Counted from the stretch's first letter, positions 35,662-45,095 are shown. The stretch: DNA of 64,000 nucleotides from Mesorhizobium plurifarium (GCA_000824785.1 CCNB01000012.1:550206-614205), one strand, 5' to 3'. A program made the numbers and translations. The notes: a model not told the origin generated them from the sequence alone.

Positions 35662-37173
35662 ATGGCACCTGTCCTCACCCGCCGGGGCATCGTCGTTCTG
35701 TTCGCCGCCTGTCTTGCCTGCCTGATGTTCGGGCTGGAGATATCGAGTGTGCCGACCGTGCTGCCGACGCTGGAACAAGTGCTCGATGCGGACTTCAGGC
35801 AACTGCAATGGGTGATGAACGCCTATACGATCGCCGTCACGAGCGTGCTGATGGCGGTCGGCACCATTGCGGATCGTTATGGACGCAAGCGCGTCTTCCT
35901 GGTCTCGATCGCCGCCTTCGGCCTCACCTCGCTGATCTGCGGCCTGGCGGGCAACGTCTCGACACTGATCGTGGCGCGGTTTCTGCAAGGGTTGAGCGGC
36001 GGCGCGATGCTGATCTGCCAGCTCGCCGTGCTGTCGCATGAATTCCAGGAAGGGCGTGAGCGCGCGGTCGCCTGGGGCTGGTGGGGCGTCATCTTCGGCA
36101 TCGGCCTCGGCTTCGGTCCGATCGTCGGCGGCGGCATCGTCGCCGTCTCAAGCTGGCAATGGGTGTTCCTCATCCACGTGGCGGTTGCGACCGTCGCTTT
36201 CCTGCTTGCGCTCACCGGCGTCCATGAATCGAGGGACCCGCAAGCAGGCAGGCTGGACCTCGCCGGCATCCTGACCTTGTCGCCTGCCGTCTTCTGCCTC
36301 GTCTTCACCATCACGCAGGGACCGGAGCTAGGCTTCGCCAGCCCGGCCGCGCTGACGTTCCTTTGCCTTTCGATCGCGAGCTTCGTGGCGTTCCTCATCG
36401 CCGAAAGGGTCAGCGAAAGGCCGATGTTCGACTTTTCGGTCTTTCGCATCCGCTCGTTTTCCGGCGCGATCGTCGGCTCGGCGGCGATGAATATCAGCTA
36501 TTGGCCGTTCATGATCTATCTGCCGATCTGGTTCCATGCCGGCCTTGGCCTGGACAGCTTCGCCACCGGCCTCGCGTTGCTCGCCTACACGCTGCCGACG
36601 CTGGTCATGCCGCCTTTGGCCGAGCGGTTGTCGCTGCGCTACCGGCCCGGCGTCATCATCCCGGCGGGGCTGGCGATCATCGGCATCGGCTTCTTCCTGA
36701 TGAGGTGGGGAAGCGCCGCGACCCATGCCAGCTGGCTGACCATGCTGCCGGGCAGTCTGATCGCAGGCGCCGGCCTCGGCATCACCAACACGCCGGTCAC
36801 CAACACGAGCACCGGCTCGGTTTCGCGCAACCGCGCCGGGATGGCGTCCGGCATCGACATGAGCGCGCGCATGATCTCGCTTGCCGTGAACATTGCGGTG
36901 ATGGGCTTCATCCTGGCGAGCGGTGTGCTCGCGCATCTCATCGCCGCGCTGCCCGATCTCGATGGTGCAAGGCTCTACCAGCTCGCCGAGGCGATCGCGG
37001 CCGGCAATCCGGCGCCGGGGCTGCCGGACAAGGTAGCGCATGACGCGCTGGCGAACGGCTTTGGCTGGGTGATGCTTTATGGCGGCATCGGCGTATGGAT
37101 CATGGCGGCGATCGGCTTTGCTGTCTTCAAGGCGCGACCGGCGCGGCAGGAGGCGGCTCAGCGCCTGGACTGA
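35662..37173 (+). CDS. MFS transporter, DHA2 (14-helix) drug-exporter type
   Basis: A 503-residue inner-membrane protein with about 14 hydrophobic spans. Early motifs fit the DHA2/EmrB-QacA family: LEISSVPTVLPTLEQ in helix 1, LQWVMNAYTIAVTSVLMAVGTIADRYGRKRVF (motif A, G-x-x-a-D-r-x-GRkr) and RFLQGLSGGAMLICQLAVL. Motif C-like GIGLGFGPIVGGGIV is present in helix 5. It probably exports a toxic small molecule by proton antiport; the substrate is unknown. The ATG at 35662 has GAGAGG about 9 bases upstream; a TTG two codons earlier is less likely. Expected to be controlled by the divergent LysR gene. Confidence 0.9.
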   Translation: MAPVLTRRGIVVLFAACLACLMFGLEISSVPTVLPTLEQVLDADFRQLQWVMNAYTIAVTSVLMAVGTIADRYGRKRVFLVSIAAFGLTSLICGLAGNVSTLIVARFLQGLSGGAMLICQLAVLSHEFQEGRERAVAWGWWGVIFGIGLGFGPIVGGGIVAVSSWQWVFLIHVAVATVAFLLALTGVHESRDPQAGRLDLAGILTLSPAVFCLVFTITQGPELGFASPAALTFLCLSIASFVAFLIAERVSERPMFDFSVFRIRSFSGAIVGSAAMNISYWPFMIYLPIWFHAGLGLDSFATGLALLAYTLPTLVMPPLAERLSLRYRPGVIIPAGLAIIGIGFFLMRWGSAATHASWLTMLPGSLIAGAGLGITNTPVTNTSTGSVSRNRAGMASGIDMSARMISLAVNIAVMGFILASGVLAHLIAALPDLDGARLYQLAEAIAAGNPAPGLPDKVAHDALANGFGWVMLYGGIGVWIMAAIGFAVFKARPARQEAAQRLD

Positions 37174-37183
37174 ACCGGAGCGA

Positions 37184-37843
37184 TCAGCCCACCGGCTGCA
37201 GCGGGTCATTGCCGATCTTGGAGAGCTGGATGACCGCCTGGGTGCGGCTGTCGACGCCGAGCTTCTGCAGGATGGCCGAGACATGCGCTTTGATGGTGGC
37301 CTCGGACACGCCGAGCTCATAGGCGATCTGTTTGTTGAGCAGGCCCTCCGCCAGCATGCCGAGCACCCGTGTCTGCTGCGGCGTCAGCGCCTGCAGGCGC
37401 TTGATCAGGTCGGAGATTTCCGGGTCGCGCTCGATGCCGAGCTCGATGCTGGCGGGCGCCGCGATATCGCCGGCAAGCACCGCCTGCACGGCGGCGTGGA
37501 TCTCTTCCATGCTGGCCGATTTGGAGATGAAGCCGGAAGCGCCGAGATCGAGCGCGCGGCGGATGGTGACGGGATCGTCATGTGCCGAGACCACCACAAG
37601 CGGCACCGCCGGATGGATGCCGCGCAGCGAGATCAGGCCGGAGAGCCCGCTGGCGCCCGGCATCGACAGGTCGAGCAGAACCATGTCGACATCCTCGTTG
37701 GCGAGCACCAGCGCCTTGGCGCTTTCGAAATCGCCGGCTTCGTGGATGGCGGCAACGTCGCCGATACCGGCCAGCGCCTCCTTCAGCGCGCCGCGAAAAA
37801 GCGGATGGTCGTCGGCAATGACGAAGGTGTGGCCCGACGGCAA
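37184..37843 (-). CDS. CrbR-like LuxR-family response regulator
   Basis: Receiver domain: FVIADDHPLFRGAL, phospho-acceptor in DMVLLDLSMPGASG, VVVSAHDD, and K in FISKSAS. The C-terminal GerE/LuxR helix-turn-helix is LTPQQTRVLGMLAEGLLNKQIAYELGVSEATIKAHVSAILQKLGV. This is the NarL/FixJ type that partners SSS-type hybrid kinases (CrbS-CrbR, MxtR-ErdR) controlling acetyl-CoA synthetase. The start is uncertain: a TTG at 37843 has a strong GGGGGAGG 5 bases upstream and begins just before the receiver, while three tandem ATGs at 37864-37870 lack one. From the TTG the length is 219. Convergent with the MFS gene. Confidence 0.88.
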   Translation of the reverse strand: MPSGHTFVIADDHPLFRGALKEALAGIGDVAAIHEAGDFESAKALVLANEDVDMVLLDLSMPGASGLSGLISLRGIHPAVPLVVVSAHDDPVTIRRALDLGASGFISKSASMEEIHAAVQAVLAGDIAAPASIELGIERDPEISDLIKRLQALTPQQTRVLGMLAEGLLNKQIAYELGVSEATIKAHVSAILQKLGVDSRTQAVIQLSKIGNDPLQPVG

Positions 37844-37978
37844 ATAGTCCTCCCCCGATCCCATCATCATTTTCGTGCTTCTTGCGGGGACCGGAATGAT
37901 TATGCGGCGGCGCGGCTCGTTTTCAAGCGGCAAAGGCCGCGCACGGAGTTTTCCCCAACGGTTCGGCTCCCGTTTTGC

Positions 37979-38022
37979 GCAATTCCGGACGGAAAACCGC
38001 CGTGCACTTTTCCTGGAATCGC
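37979..38022. repeat. Dispersed palindromic repeat, arm type A
   Basis: GCAATTCC, then GGACGGAAAACCGCCGTGCA, then CTTTTCCTGGAATCGC. The right arm has one change (GGAATCGC). It lies 8 bases past the stop of the secreted coiled-coil gene, on its 3' side. Confidence 0.8.
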
Positions 38023-38030
38023 GCCCCGGT

Positions 38031-38462
38031 TCAGGTTTTCTGGTTCAGCTTGCCGCCGTCACCGTCTTCCTTGTCCATGTCCTTGACGATGTCCTTGAAG
38101 GTCCGGAAGAACTGCTCCATGTAACCCATCGTCTTGTTGAAATCCTCCTGGCTCGGCAGTTGCGATTCCAGCCGGGCTGAGAGCGAATTCTCGAGCTTGG
38201 CGACGCGCGCGTCGAGCGCCTTGACCGAATTGTCCAGCCGGTCGATCTCGTCCTGATAAGCGGCGCGCTCGTCGGCGGCCATCTTGCAGACGAGCTGACC
38301 GGTGCGCTCCTCGCAGATCGACATGGCGCCGGTCCTTGTGTCCATGCGGACATAACCGTTGGCCGACTTCTCCAAACGGTAGCGGTCGGTCTCCTCGGAA
38401 TAGGCGGAAGCGGCAACCAGCGAGCAAAGCGCCGCGGGGATCAGGATGTGCTGCAGACGCAT
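38031..38462 (-). CDS. Secreted coiled-coil hypothetical protein
   Basis: 143 residues. The signal peptide is MRLQHILIPAALCSLVAASA with cleavage near residue 20. A short region with two Cys follows (MSICEERTGQLVCKM), which could form a disulfide. Next is a heptad-rich segment, about residues 65-100 (EIDRLDNSVKALDARVAKLENSL), predicted coiled coil. The C-terminus is acidic. The ATG has GGAGG 6 bases upstream; the longer frame is not supported. A periplasmic structural or chaperone-like role is possible, but I recognise no family. It is divergent from the DUF952/pyrD operon, with 111 bases between starts. Confidence 0.7.
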   Translation of the reverse strand: MRLQHILIPAALCSLVAASAYSEETDRYRLEKSANGYVRMDTRTGAMSICEERTGQLVCKMAADERAAYQDEIDRLDNSVKALDARVAKLENSLSARLESQLPSQEDFNKTMGYMEQFFRTFKDIVKDMDKEDGDGGKLNQKT

Positions 38463-38573
38463 ATTATCCTCCATGAGCCAGTGAAGGCCGGCTATCACAG
38501 GTTTGCGCCGGAAATGGGGAAGAGTCGAGCTTCAAGCCTTCCCCGCACCTTCGGTTCGGACTATAGCGCGACA

Positions 38574-38921
38574 ATGTCTCAGATTATCTACAAGATCGCG
38601 CCCGAGGCGCTGTGGCGCGAAGCCGAGAAGAACGGGCGCTTCACCGGCGCGCCGATCGACATCGCCGACGGCTTCATCCATTTCTCCACCGCCGGCCAGG
38701 TTCGCGAGACGGCAGCCAGGCATTTCGCCGGGCAGACGGACCTGCTGCTGATCGCGATCGACGCGGCCAAGCTGGGCGGTGCGCTGAAATACGAGGTGTC
38801 GCGCGGCGGCGCCCTGTTCCCGCATCTCTACGCCGAGCTCGGCCTCGATGCCGTCCTCTGGGTGAAGCCGCTGCCGCTCGGCGCCAATGGCCACGAATTC
38901 CCGACGTTGGAGGGCGAATGA
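38574..38921 (+). CDS. DUF952 family protein
   Basis: 115 residues matching the DUF952 pattern: IYKIAPEALWREAEKNGRFTGAPIDIADGFIHFSTAGQVRETAARHF, then LLIAIDAAKLGGALKYEVSRGGALFPHLYAELGLDAV. The conserved DGFIHFS and FPHLY segments are diagnostic. Its biochemical role is not established. The stop overlaps the pyrD ATG by 4 bases, so it is translationally coupled to pyrimidine synthesis, an arrangement that I recall as common in Rhizobiales. Confidence 0.88.
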   Translation: MSQIIYKIAPEALWREAEKNGRFTGAPIDIADGFIHFSTAGQVRETAARHFAGQTDLLLIAIDAAKLGGALKYEVSRGGALFPHLYAELGLDAVLWVKPLPLGANGHEFPTLEGE

Positions 38922-39994
38922 GCGTGCTCGACCGGATCGGCCAAAAGCTGCTTTTCTCCTTCGATCCGGAAACCGCGCACGGCATGTCGATCGCGGCGCT
39001 GCGCTGTGGCCTGCCGGTCGGCGCCGCGGCGGCGCGCGACGCGCGGCTCAAGACAAGCCTCTGCGGCCTCGACTTCCCCAACCCGCTCGGCATGGCGGCC
39101 GGCTACGACAAGAACGCCGAAGTGCCGGACGCCCTGCTTGGGCTTGGCTTCGGCTTCGCCGAGGTCGGCACCATCACGCCGCTGCCGCAATCCGGCAATC
39201 CGAAGCCGCGCATCTTCCGGCTGACGGCGGACGAAGCGGTGATCAACCGGCTGGGCTTCAACAATGAGGGCCACGCGGCCGCCGAAAAGCGGCTTGCCGC
39301 GCGCAAGGGGCGGCCGGGCATCGTCGGCGTCAACATCGGCGCCAACAAGGACAGCGCCGACCGCATCGCCGACTATGAGCGCGGCGTCGCCCGCTTCGCG
39401 CCCTATGCGAGCTATCTGACCGTCAACATTTCCTCGCCCAACACGCCGGGCCTGCGCAACATGCAGGCGCGCGAGCAGCTCGGCGAATTGCTGTCGCGAG
39501 TGATGGCCGCGCGTGCCGCAGCCTCTGCCCAGCCGCCTGTCTTCCTCAAGATCGCGCCGGACCTCGTCGAAGCGGAGCTGGAAGACATCGCCGCCGAGGT
39601 CGCCGAGAAGACGATCGACGGCGTCATCGTCTCCAACACAACGCTGGCGCGGACCGGATTGCGGAGCGGCGTCGTCGCGAATGAAACCGGCGGTCTCTCA
39701 GGAAAACCATTGTTCGAGCGTTCGACCGCGGTTCTGGCCCGGATGCGCAAGCTGCTTGGGCCGAGCATGGCCATTGTCGGTGTCGGCGGCATCGACTCCA
39801 CCGAGACGGCGCTGGAGAAAATCCGCGCCGGCGCCGACCTCGTCCAGCTCTACACCGGCATGATCTATGCCGGGCCGGCGCTGCCCGGGCGCATCGTTGC
39901 CGGCATGGCGCGGTTCGTGGAGAAGGAGCGGCTTGGCTCGATCCGAGTGCTACGCGACAGTCGCCTGAACCAGTGGGCCGCCAGGCCTTTGTGA
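38918..39994 (+). CDS. pyrD: Dihydroorotate dehydrogenase (quinone), class 2
   Basis: Membrane-associated FMN enzyme oxidising dihydroorotate to orotate in pyrimidine synthesis, using ubiquinone. The N-terminal amphipathic helical part (LDRIGQKLLFSFDPETAHGMSIAAL) marks class 2. FMN/substrate motifs: NPLGMAAGYDKNAE, GTITPLPQSGNPKPRIFRL, INRLGFNNEG, NISSPNTPGLR (catalytic Ser region), SNTTLAR, and VGGIDSTETALEKIRAGADLVQLYTG. Length is 358. A longer open frame begins at 38612 inside the previous gene, but the start at 38918 overlaps that gene's stop (ATGA). Confidence 0.96.
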   Translation: MSVLDRIGQKLLFSFDPETAHGMSIAALRCGLPVGAAAARDARLKTSLCGLDFPNPLGMAAGYDKNAEVPDALLGLGFGFAEVGTITPLPQSGNPKPRIFRLTADEAVINRLGFNNEGHAAAEKRLAARKGRPGIVGVNIGANKDSADRIADYERGVARFAPYASYLTVNISSPNTPGLRNMQAREQLGELLSRVMAARAAASAQPPVFLKIAPDLVEAELEDIAAEVAEKTIDGVIVSNTTLARTGLRSGVVANETGGLSGKPLFERSTAVLARMRKLLGPSMAIVGVGGIDSTETALEKIRAGADLVQLYTGMIYAGPALPGRIVAGMARFVEKERLGSIRVLRDSRLNQWAARPL

Positions 39995-40032
39995 GCGGCT
40001 TTGGGCCGGCCAACCGATCCGAGCCGAGCCGG

Positions 40033-40569
40033 CTACGCCTCGAGCCGCTTCCGCATTCTGATAAGTGGGACACCCGCGCCGCCTCGCGTGTCTTCCACCC
40101 GTTCCACGGGTCGGTACCCGCAGGCCAGATAAAGCGGCTCGCCCGACAGCGTGGCCATCAATTCGATTTCTCGGAAGCCTTCCTGGCGCGCAGCGTCCTC
40201 GCACAGCGTCATGATCAGCCGCCCTACGCCACGGCGCGTAAAATTCGGGTGCGTGTACATCGCCCTCACCCTGGCCGCGTCCTTCATGGGGTCAAGGAAA
40301 GCTGCATTGCGACCGGAAGTGCTGTCGCCGCCGTAGAGCGTCGCTCGCCGGCTCCACCCGCCACAGCCCGCCAACGCGCCACCGATCTCGATGACAAAAT
40401 AGGTTCCATCTTCGACCAACTGGCTGTCCAGCCCCATGATGGCTCGACTTGAAGCGATCTGATCGCTGCTCAGAAATGGCTTCTGGTTCTCCGAGATGGC
40501 GGCATCCATCAGCGATTTGAGTACGGCCAGATCGCCATGATCGGCCAGCCTATGCCTCAGTTGCTCCAT
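40033..40569 (-). CDS. GNAT family N-acetyltransferase
   Basis: 178 residues. The acetyl-CoA pyrophosphate-binding loop reads RVRAMYTHPNFTRRGVGRLIMTLCEDAAR (R-x-x-G-x-G), followed by ELMATLSGEPLYLACGYRPVE, the usual beta6-alpha4 'A..fY...GF' end. The strand before it (FVIEIGGALAGCGGW) fits motif D/A. The start at 40569 is supported by AGGAGG 6 bases upstream. Transfers an acetyl group to an amine on an unknown substrate. Convergent with pyrD. Confidence 0.88.
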   Translation of the reverse strand: MEQLRHRLADHGDLAVLKSLMDAAISENQKPFLSSDQIASSRAIMGLDSQLVEDGTYFVIEIGGALAGCGGWSRRATLYGGDSTSGRNAAFLDPMKDAARVRAMYTHPNFTRRGVGRLIMTLCEDAARQEGFREIELMATLSGEPLYLACGYRPVERVEDTRGGAGVPLIRMRKRLEA

Positions 40570-40710
40570 TTCCCGCCTCCTGCCCAAAGTCGACCCGCGA
40601 CGGGCCGACCGTCCGAGACAAGCCCACGCAATATCTCCTGGGCCTCAACCGGCCGGCCCGTCCGCTATATTAGCAGTCAATCAACCGGAGAGCGATTGCG
40701 GGCCGAGCGC

Positions 40711-42042
40711 CTAAAATGCTGTCCGCACCCTGAGCCTCAGCACCGTCAGCAAACTCACCCCCCGCACCAGCAGGAAGACATGCAGCGACGCCCACAGGCC
40801 GTTGTTGCCGAAGGCCGGCGCCAGGGTGAGCAGCGCGGCGCTGAAGGCGAGGAAGGACAACAGCATCATGTTGCGCATGTCACGCGACCAGGTGGCGCCG
40901 ATGAAGACGCCGTCCATCTGGAAGGCGAGCACGCCGCTCAGCGCCGTGAAGGCGGCCCAGGGCAGATAAATGTCGGCGACCGCGCGGACCTCCGGCGACG
41001 TCGTCACCAGCGCCACCAGACCGGCGCCGGCGGTCAGCAGGATAAGCGTAGCGATACCGGCAAGGCCGAAACCCCAGATCAGCGTCAGCCGCACCGCCTG
41101 CCGGAACGGGGCAGGCGCATGCGCGCCGATGGCGCGGCCGGCCAGCTGCTCGGCGGCGGTGGCGAAGCCGTCGAGGAAATAGCCGGCGATCAGGAAGAAA
41201 TTCATCAGCACGGCGTTGGCGGCAAGCGTGACCGTGCCGAACTGCGCACCCTGCCTGGTGAACAGCGCGAAAGCGGCAAGCAGCGAGAAGGAGCGGATCA
41301 TGATGTCGCGGTTGAGCGACAGCATGCGCCGGTAGGCCGGCAGATCCAGGATGCGCCGGCGCGAGGGCCGCTCCAGCTTGCGGAAACGGTTGAGCACGAT
41401 TGCCAAGCCAAGCAGCATGGCCAGGAACTCGCCGGTGACGGTCGCCCAGGCGACGCCGGCAACGCCCCAGCCGAGCTCGAGGCCGAGCAGGAAGCAGAGC
41501 AGGATGTTGATGCCGTTGAGCACGGCCTGCAGCATCAGGCCGAGCCCGCCTTCGCCGCGCCCCAGCACATAGCCCAGTATGGCGTAGTTGATCAGCGAGA
41601 AGGGCGCTGCCAGCAGCCTGATGCGGACATAGACCGACATCGCCGCGCTGACGCGCGGCTCGGCGCCCATGAACCATTGGCCGGCAACGGCAAAGAGCGG
41701 CGAAAGGGCGGCAAGGATGACGCCCGCGACGACCGCGATCAGCACGGCGCGCCAGAGCACCGCCTGTTCTTCCAGCGCATCGCCGCGTCCGAAGGCCTGG
41801 GCGACAAGACCGGTTGTGCCCGAACGCAGGAAGTTGAAGGTGGTGAAGACGACGTCGAAGACCAGCGATCCCGCCGCCAGGCCGCCAAGCAGCGCCGCGT
41901 CGCCGAACTGGCCGACGACCGCCGTGTCGACGATGCCGAGCAGCGGCGTCGTCAGATAGGCGAGCGTCATCGGCACGGCGATCGCTAGCACCGAGCGATT
42001 GGTGACGGCGAAGGACCTGGGGTTGGCTTCAGTCGCATCCAA
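40711..42042 (-). CDS. MATE family efflux transporter (DinF-like)
   Basis: 443-residue inner-membrane protein with 12 hydrophobic helices in two homologous halves. The N-terminal half begins VLAIAVPMTLAYLTTPLLGIVDTAVVGQFGDAALLGGLAAGSLVFDVVFTTFNFLR and the second half has QFGTVTLAANAVLMNFFLIAGYFLDGFATAAEQLAGRAIG. Both patterns are typical of the DinF subgroup of MATE exporters. It is expected to expel cationic or aromatic compounds using a sodium or proton gradient. The substrate is unknown. Divergent from the histone-deacetylase-like gene. Confidence 0.92.
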   Translation of the reverse strand: MDATEANPRSFAVTNRSVLAIAVPMTLAYLTTPLLGIVDTAVVGQFGDAALLGGLAAGSLVFDVVFTTFNFLRSGTTGLVAQAFGRGDALEEQAVLWRAVLIAVVAGVILAALSPLFAVAGQWFMGAEPRVSAAMSVYVRIRLLAAPFSLINYAILGYVLGRGEGGLGLMLQAVLNGINILLCFLLGLELGWGVAGVAWATVTGEFLAMLLGLAIVLNRFRKLERPSRRRILDLPAYRRMLSLNRDIMIRSFSLLAAFALFTRQGAQFGTVTLAANAVLMNFFLIAGYFLDGFATAAEQLAGRAIGAHAPAPFRQAVRLTLIWGFGLAGIATLILLTAGAGLVALVTTSPEVRAVADIYLPWAAFTALSGVLAFQMDGVFIGATWSRDMRNMMLLSFLAFSAALLTLAPAFGNNGLWASLHVFLLVRGVSLLTVLRLRVRTAF

Positions 42043-42167
42043 GGGATTGCTGCCTGTTCGATTGCGGCTTGATCGAGGACCCGATGTGCCCCAGTTTGCC
42101 GGCCTCGCGCAACCACATCCGCCAGACTGCCAACCGAATTTCAGACTTGGCTCAGGCCTCCCGATCC

Positions 42168-43077
42168 ATGCCGCTGCAGATCGTCCATCACCCCGACTAT
42201 GACGCCGGCTTCGCCGTCAACCATCGCTTTCCGATGAGCAAATATCCGCTGTTGATGGAGGCTTTGCGCATGCGCGGGCTGGCCGTGCCGGAAGCGCTCT
42301 CGATGCCGGAACCGGCGCCGGCTGCGCGGCTGAAGCTTGCGCATGCGGCCGACTATGTCGATCAGGTAATCGCCTGCCAGGTGCCGGAGAAGATAGAGCG
42401 CGAGATCGGCTTTCCGATCGGCCCGCGCGTGTCGCTCAGGGCGCAGCTCGCCACCGCCGGCACAGTGCTTGCCGCCAGGCTGGCGCTTGAACACGGCATC
42501 GCCTGCAACGCCGCCGGCGGCAGCCATCATGCCAGGCGCGCGCAAGGCGCCGGCTTCTGCACCTTCAACGATGTCGCCGTCGCCTCGCTGGCGCTGCTTG
42601 CCGAAGGCGCAATCGAAAACGTGTTGGTCGTCGACCTGGACGTGCATCAGGGCGACGGCACGGCGGACATTCTGAAGGACGAACCGCGCGCCTTCACCTT
42701 TTCCATGCATGGCGAGCGCAACTACCCGGTGCGCAAGATCGCTTCGGACCTTGACATCGCCTTGCCGGACGGTACCGGCGACGACGCCTATCTCGAGCGG
42801 CTCGCCGCCGTCCTGCCGGAACTATCCGGGCAAAGGCGCTGGGATATCGTCTTCTACAATGCCGGCGTGGATGTGCATGCCGAAGACAGGCTCGGCCGGC
42901 TGGCGCTGAGCGACGACGGCCTCGGCGCCCGCGAAGACATGGTCATCGGCCATTTCCGCAAGCAGGGCGTGCCGCTGTGCGGCGTCATCGGCGGCGGCTA
43001 TTCGACCGACGTACCGGCGCTGGCCGCGCGCCATGCCATCCTGTTCGAGGTGGCCGCCCGACACGCCGCGGAAATCT

Positions 43078-43079
<2 letters not shown>
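42168..43079 (+). CDS. Histone deacetylase-like zinc amidohydrolase
   Basis: 303 residues of the arginase/deacetylase superfamily (class II HDAC, acetylpolyamine amidohydrolase relatives). N-terminal IVHHPDYD..F..NHRFPMSKY. Active site: GGSHHARRAQGAGFCTFND with the catalytic His pair; VVDLDVHQGDGT, holding the zinc-binding Asp and His; YNAGVDVHAEDRLGRL, with the third zinc ligand; and GGGYS, whose Tyr stabilises the transition state. All key residues are present. Bacterial members remove acetyl or acyl groups from small amines or protein lysines; the substrate is unknown. The frame extends to 42069, but similarity starts at 42168. Its TAG stop forms the left edge of a heptamer repeat element. 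Confidence 0.88.
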
Positions 43080-43440
<361 letters not shown>

Positions 43441-43577
43441 TCTCCGGTTCGAGCCGCCCGATTCGGCGGCGCGATATCAGAGATACGCATTCCGCCGAAA
43501 GGCATCAAGCAATGGAGCCGCCTGCTCCGCTTTGCCGATTGCCTGAGGCGGCGCCATCATGGTAACGAGGCTGCTGC

Positions 43578-43651
43578 GCGGGTATGATGTAATGGTAGCC
43601 TGTCAGCTTCCCAAGCTGAACGCGCGGGTTCGATTCCCGCTACCCGCTCCA
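43578..43651 (+). tRNA. tRNA-Gly (anticodon CCC)
   Basis: 74 bases with acceptor stem GCGGGTA/TACCCGC, discriminator T and encoded CCA. The anticodon stem TCAGC/GCTGA carries the loop TTCCCAA, so the anticodon is CCC (reads GGG). The T arm GCGGG-TTCGATT-CCCGC is intact. No integrase or duplicated tRNA 3' end is nearby, so it is not used as an island attachment site in this window. Confidence 0.96.
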
Positions 43652-43676
43652 GTCTGCCAGACAGGATTTGCGCCTC

Positions 43677-44249
43677 TTATTTGGGCGCTTCCGTGCTCCA
43701 GCCTGCCTCCGGCTTGACCACGGCGGTCTCGTGCTTTTCCTGCCAGCCGTCTATACCGGCGGGGAACCAGCCGACATTGGTATAGCCTTTCATCACCAGC
43801 CGCTTGCCGACGTTCCAACTGCCCCAGCATTGCGGGCGGCAGAAGGTCACGATCGGCCTGCGCTTGTCCTTCTGCGTCAGTGCCTCGATGCGGCGATAGA
43901 ACATCTTCTCTTGCGCATCCTCCAGAGAGGCCGCTCCGGCGCCGGGCATCCACACCGCCCCCGGCATTGAACGATGGGTCGGAAGCCAGAGCCCGTCCTT
44001 GGGGAAATCGTCCGGCTTCCTGTCGGCCGGCCCCACATCGAGCAGGAGCGGCCTCCTGGCCATGAGCACCTCAAGGGCGGCAAGGTCGAGCACCCTTGCG
44101 CCCGAGAGCGTCGCCGGCGTCTCGCCATGCATCGGCCCACTCCACAAACCGCTAGGCTCGGGCACAGGGTCGGCAACGGCCATGTTCGAGAAGAGCGCGA
44201 CCACAGCAACGACGGCCGTCATCCTGGCAATTTCAACAATGGAACGCAT
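43677..44249 (-). CDS. PQQ-dependent catabolism-associated CXXCW motif protein (rhodanese-like)
   Basis: 190 residues. Signal peptide at residues 1-26 (MTAVVAVVALFSNMAVA core). A rhodanese-like domain follows, with FCRPQCW at residues 136-142: the Cys-x-x-Cys-Trp motif that names this family. Such proteins are found beside PQQ-dependent alcohol or methanol dehydrogenases and are thought to help in their periplasmic electron relay or maturation. It lies 12 bases downstream of the SoxYZ-like gene on the same strand, the third of three co-directional quinoprotein-associated genes. Confidence 0.88.
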   Translation of the reverse strand: MRSIVEIARMTAVVAVVALFSNMAVADPVPEPSGLWSGPMHGETPATLSGARVLDLAALEVLMARRPLLLDVGPADRKPDDFPKDGLWLPTHRSMPGAVWMPGAGAASLEDAQEKMFYRRIEALTQKDKRRPIVTFCRPQCWGSWNVGKRLVMKGYTNVGWFPAGIDGWQEKHETAVVKPEAGWSTEAPK

Positions 44250-44261
44250 AGCCGGGCCCGA

Positions 44262-45077
44262 TCAGTTCATCGCAGCCGGGATGTCGAAGCCCTGCTCCCA
44301 ATGGCCATCCTTGGTGTCGGAAGCAACGACCTTCAGCGGCTCTTTCCCGTTCGGGACGAAGGAGAAAGTGATGACCGGATTGGTGGAGAGCGAGATATCG
44401 GCTTCGAGGTCGAACACCTTGGCATTGCCCGAGGACACGGACATCTTGTTGATGTAGCGTGGCGGCGTGAAGTATTGCGTTATCGGGTTCTTCTGCATTC
44501 CGTTGAAATTGGGATGACGGATCATCAGCGTCGCCTCTACCGGCTTGCCAGCCGTGGCGTCCTCACCGAACTTCATCCGCATCTCGCCCATGCCGGCCAT
44601 GGCCTTCTCGTCGCTCGCCGCAACCGGCGCCGAGCAGCCACCGGAGGCCTTCACGAAGGCGGCCGTCTCGAACAGCTTGCCGTCCTTGGTCTCCGCCACG
44701 GCATGAACATTCGTGTAGGTATCGACCCGCACGCGTAACTGCACCGATCCGGCGTCGGCCGCAGGACCGAAGGTGAATTTGGCCGCGAAAGGCGCCGGGT
44801 TGTCGTCGATGACCAGATAGACCGACTTGATCTCGTTCTTTTCGGGCATCGTCAGCGTGATCGGCACGAGCGCGGCATCCTGCGCGCGCTTGGGCGCGTC
44901 GAGCTTGATCAGCGTTTGGGTGGGCTCGACCTTGCGGTCGCCGAACAGATACTGGGCGATCTGATTCCAGCGTTCCTGCCGCTCAGGCTCCATGTTGGCC
45001 GGCTCCGAGGCCGACGCTCCTGTGAGCGGCACCCCGGCAAAGACGGCAAGGCATATGGCAAGCGGCAGAATCTTCAT
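44262..45077 (-). CDS. Quinoprotein dehydrogenase-associated SoxYZ-like carrier
   Basis: 271 residues, exported (signal peptide MKILPLAICLAVFAGVPLTG, cleaved near ASASEP). The N-terminal half is SoxY-like, with FVKASGGCSAP carrying Cys148, the counterpart of the swinging-arm Cys of SoxY. The C-terminal half (MRMKFGEDATAGKPVEATLMIRHPNFNGMQ) is SoxZ-like, so the protein is a natural SoxY-SoxZ fusion. In this family it is tied to quinoproteins rather than to sulfur oxidation; no other sox gene is present here. It follows the metallohydrolase gene by 18 bases. Confidence 0.88.
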   Translation of the reverse strand: MKILPLAICLAVFAGVPLTGASASEPANMEPERQERWNQIAQYLFGDRKVEPTQTLIKLDAPKRAQDAALVPITLTMPEKNEIKSVYLVIDDNPAPFAAKFTFGPAADAGSVQLRVRVDTYTNVHAVAETKDGKLFETAAFVKASGGCSAPVAASDEKAMAGMGEMRMKFGEDATAGKPVEATLMIRHPNFNGMQKNPITQYFTPPRYINKMSVSSGNAKVFDLEADISLSTNPVITFSFVPNGKEPLKVVASDTKDGHWEQGFDIPAAMN

Positions 45078-45095
45078 GGTCTCCTCCTCGTCGGC

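Noticed and set aside
43578..43651. tRNA-Gly as an integration site of a genomic island
   Set aside because: No integrase next to it and no repeated tRNA 3' end was seen in the following sequence.
44262..45077. Sox sulfur-oxidation cluster
   Set aside because: The protein is a SoxY-SoxZ fusion of the quinoprotein-associated type and no soxA, B, C, D or X is present.
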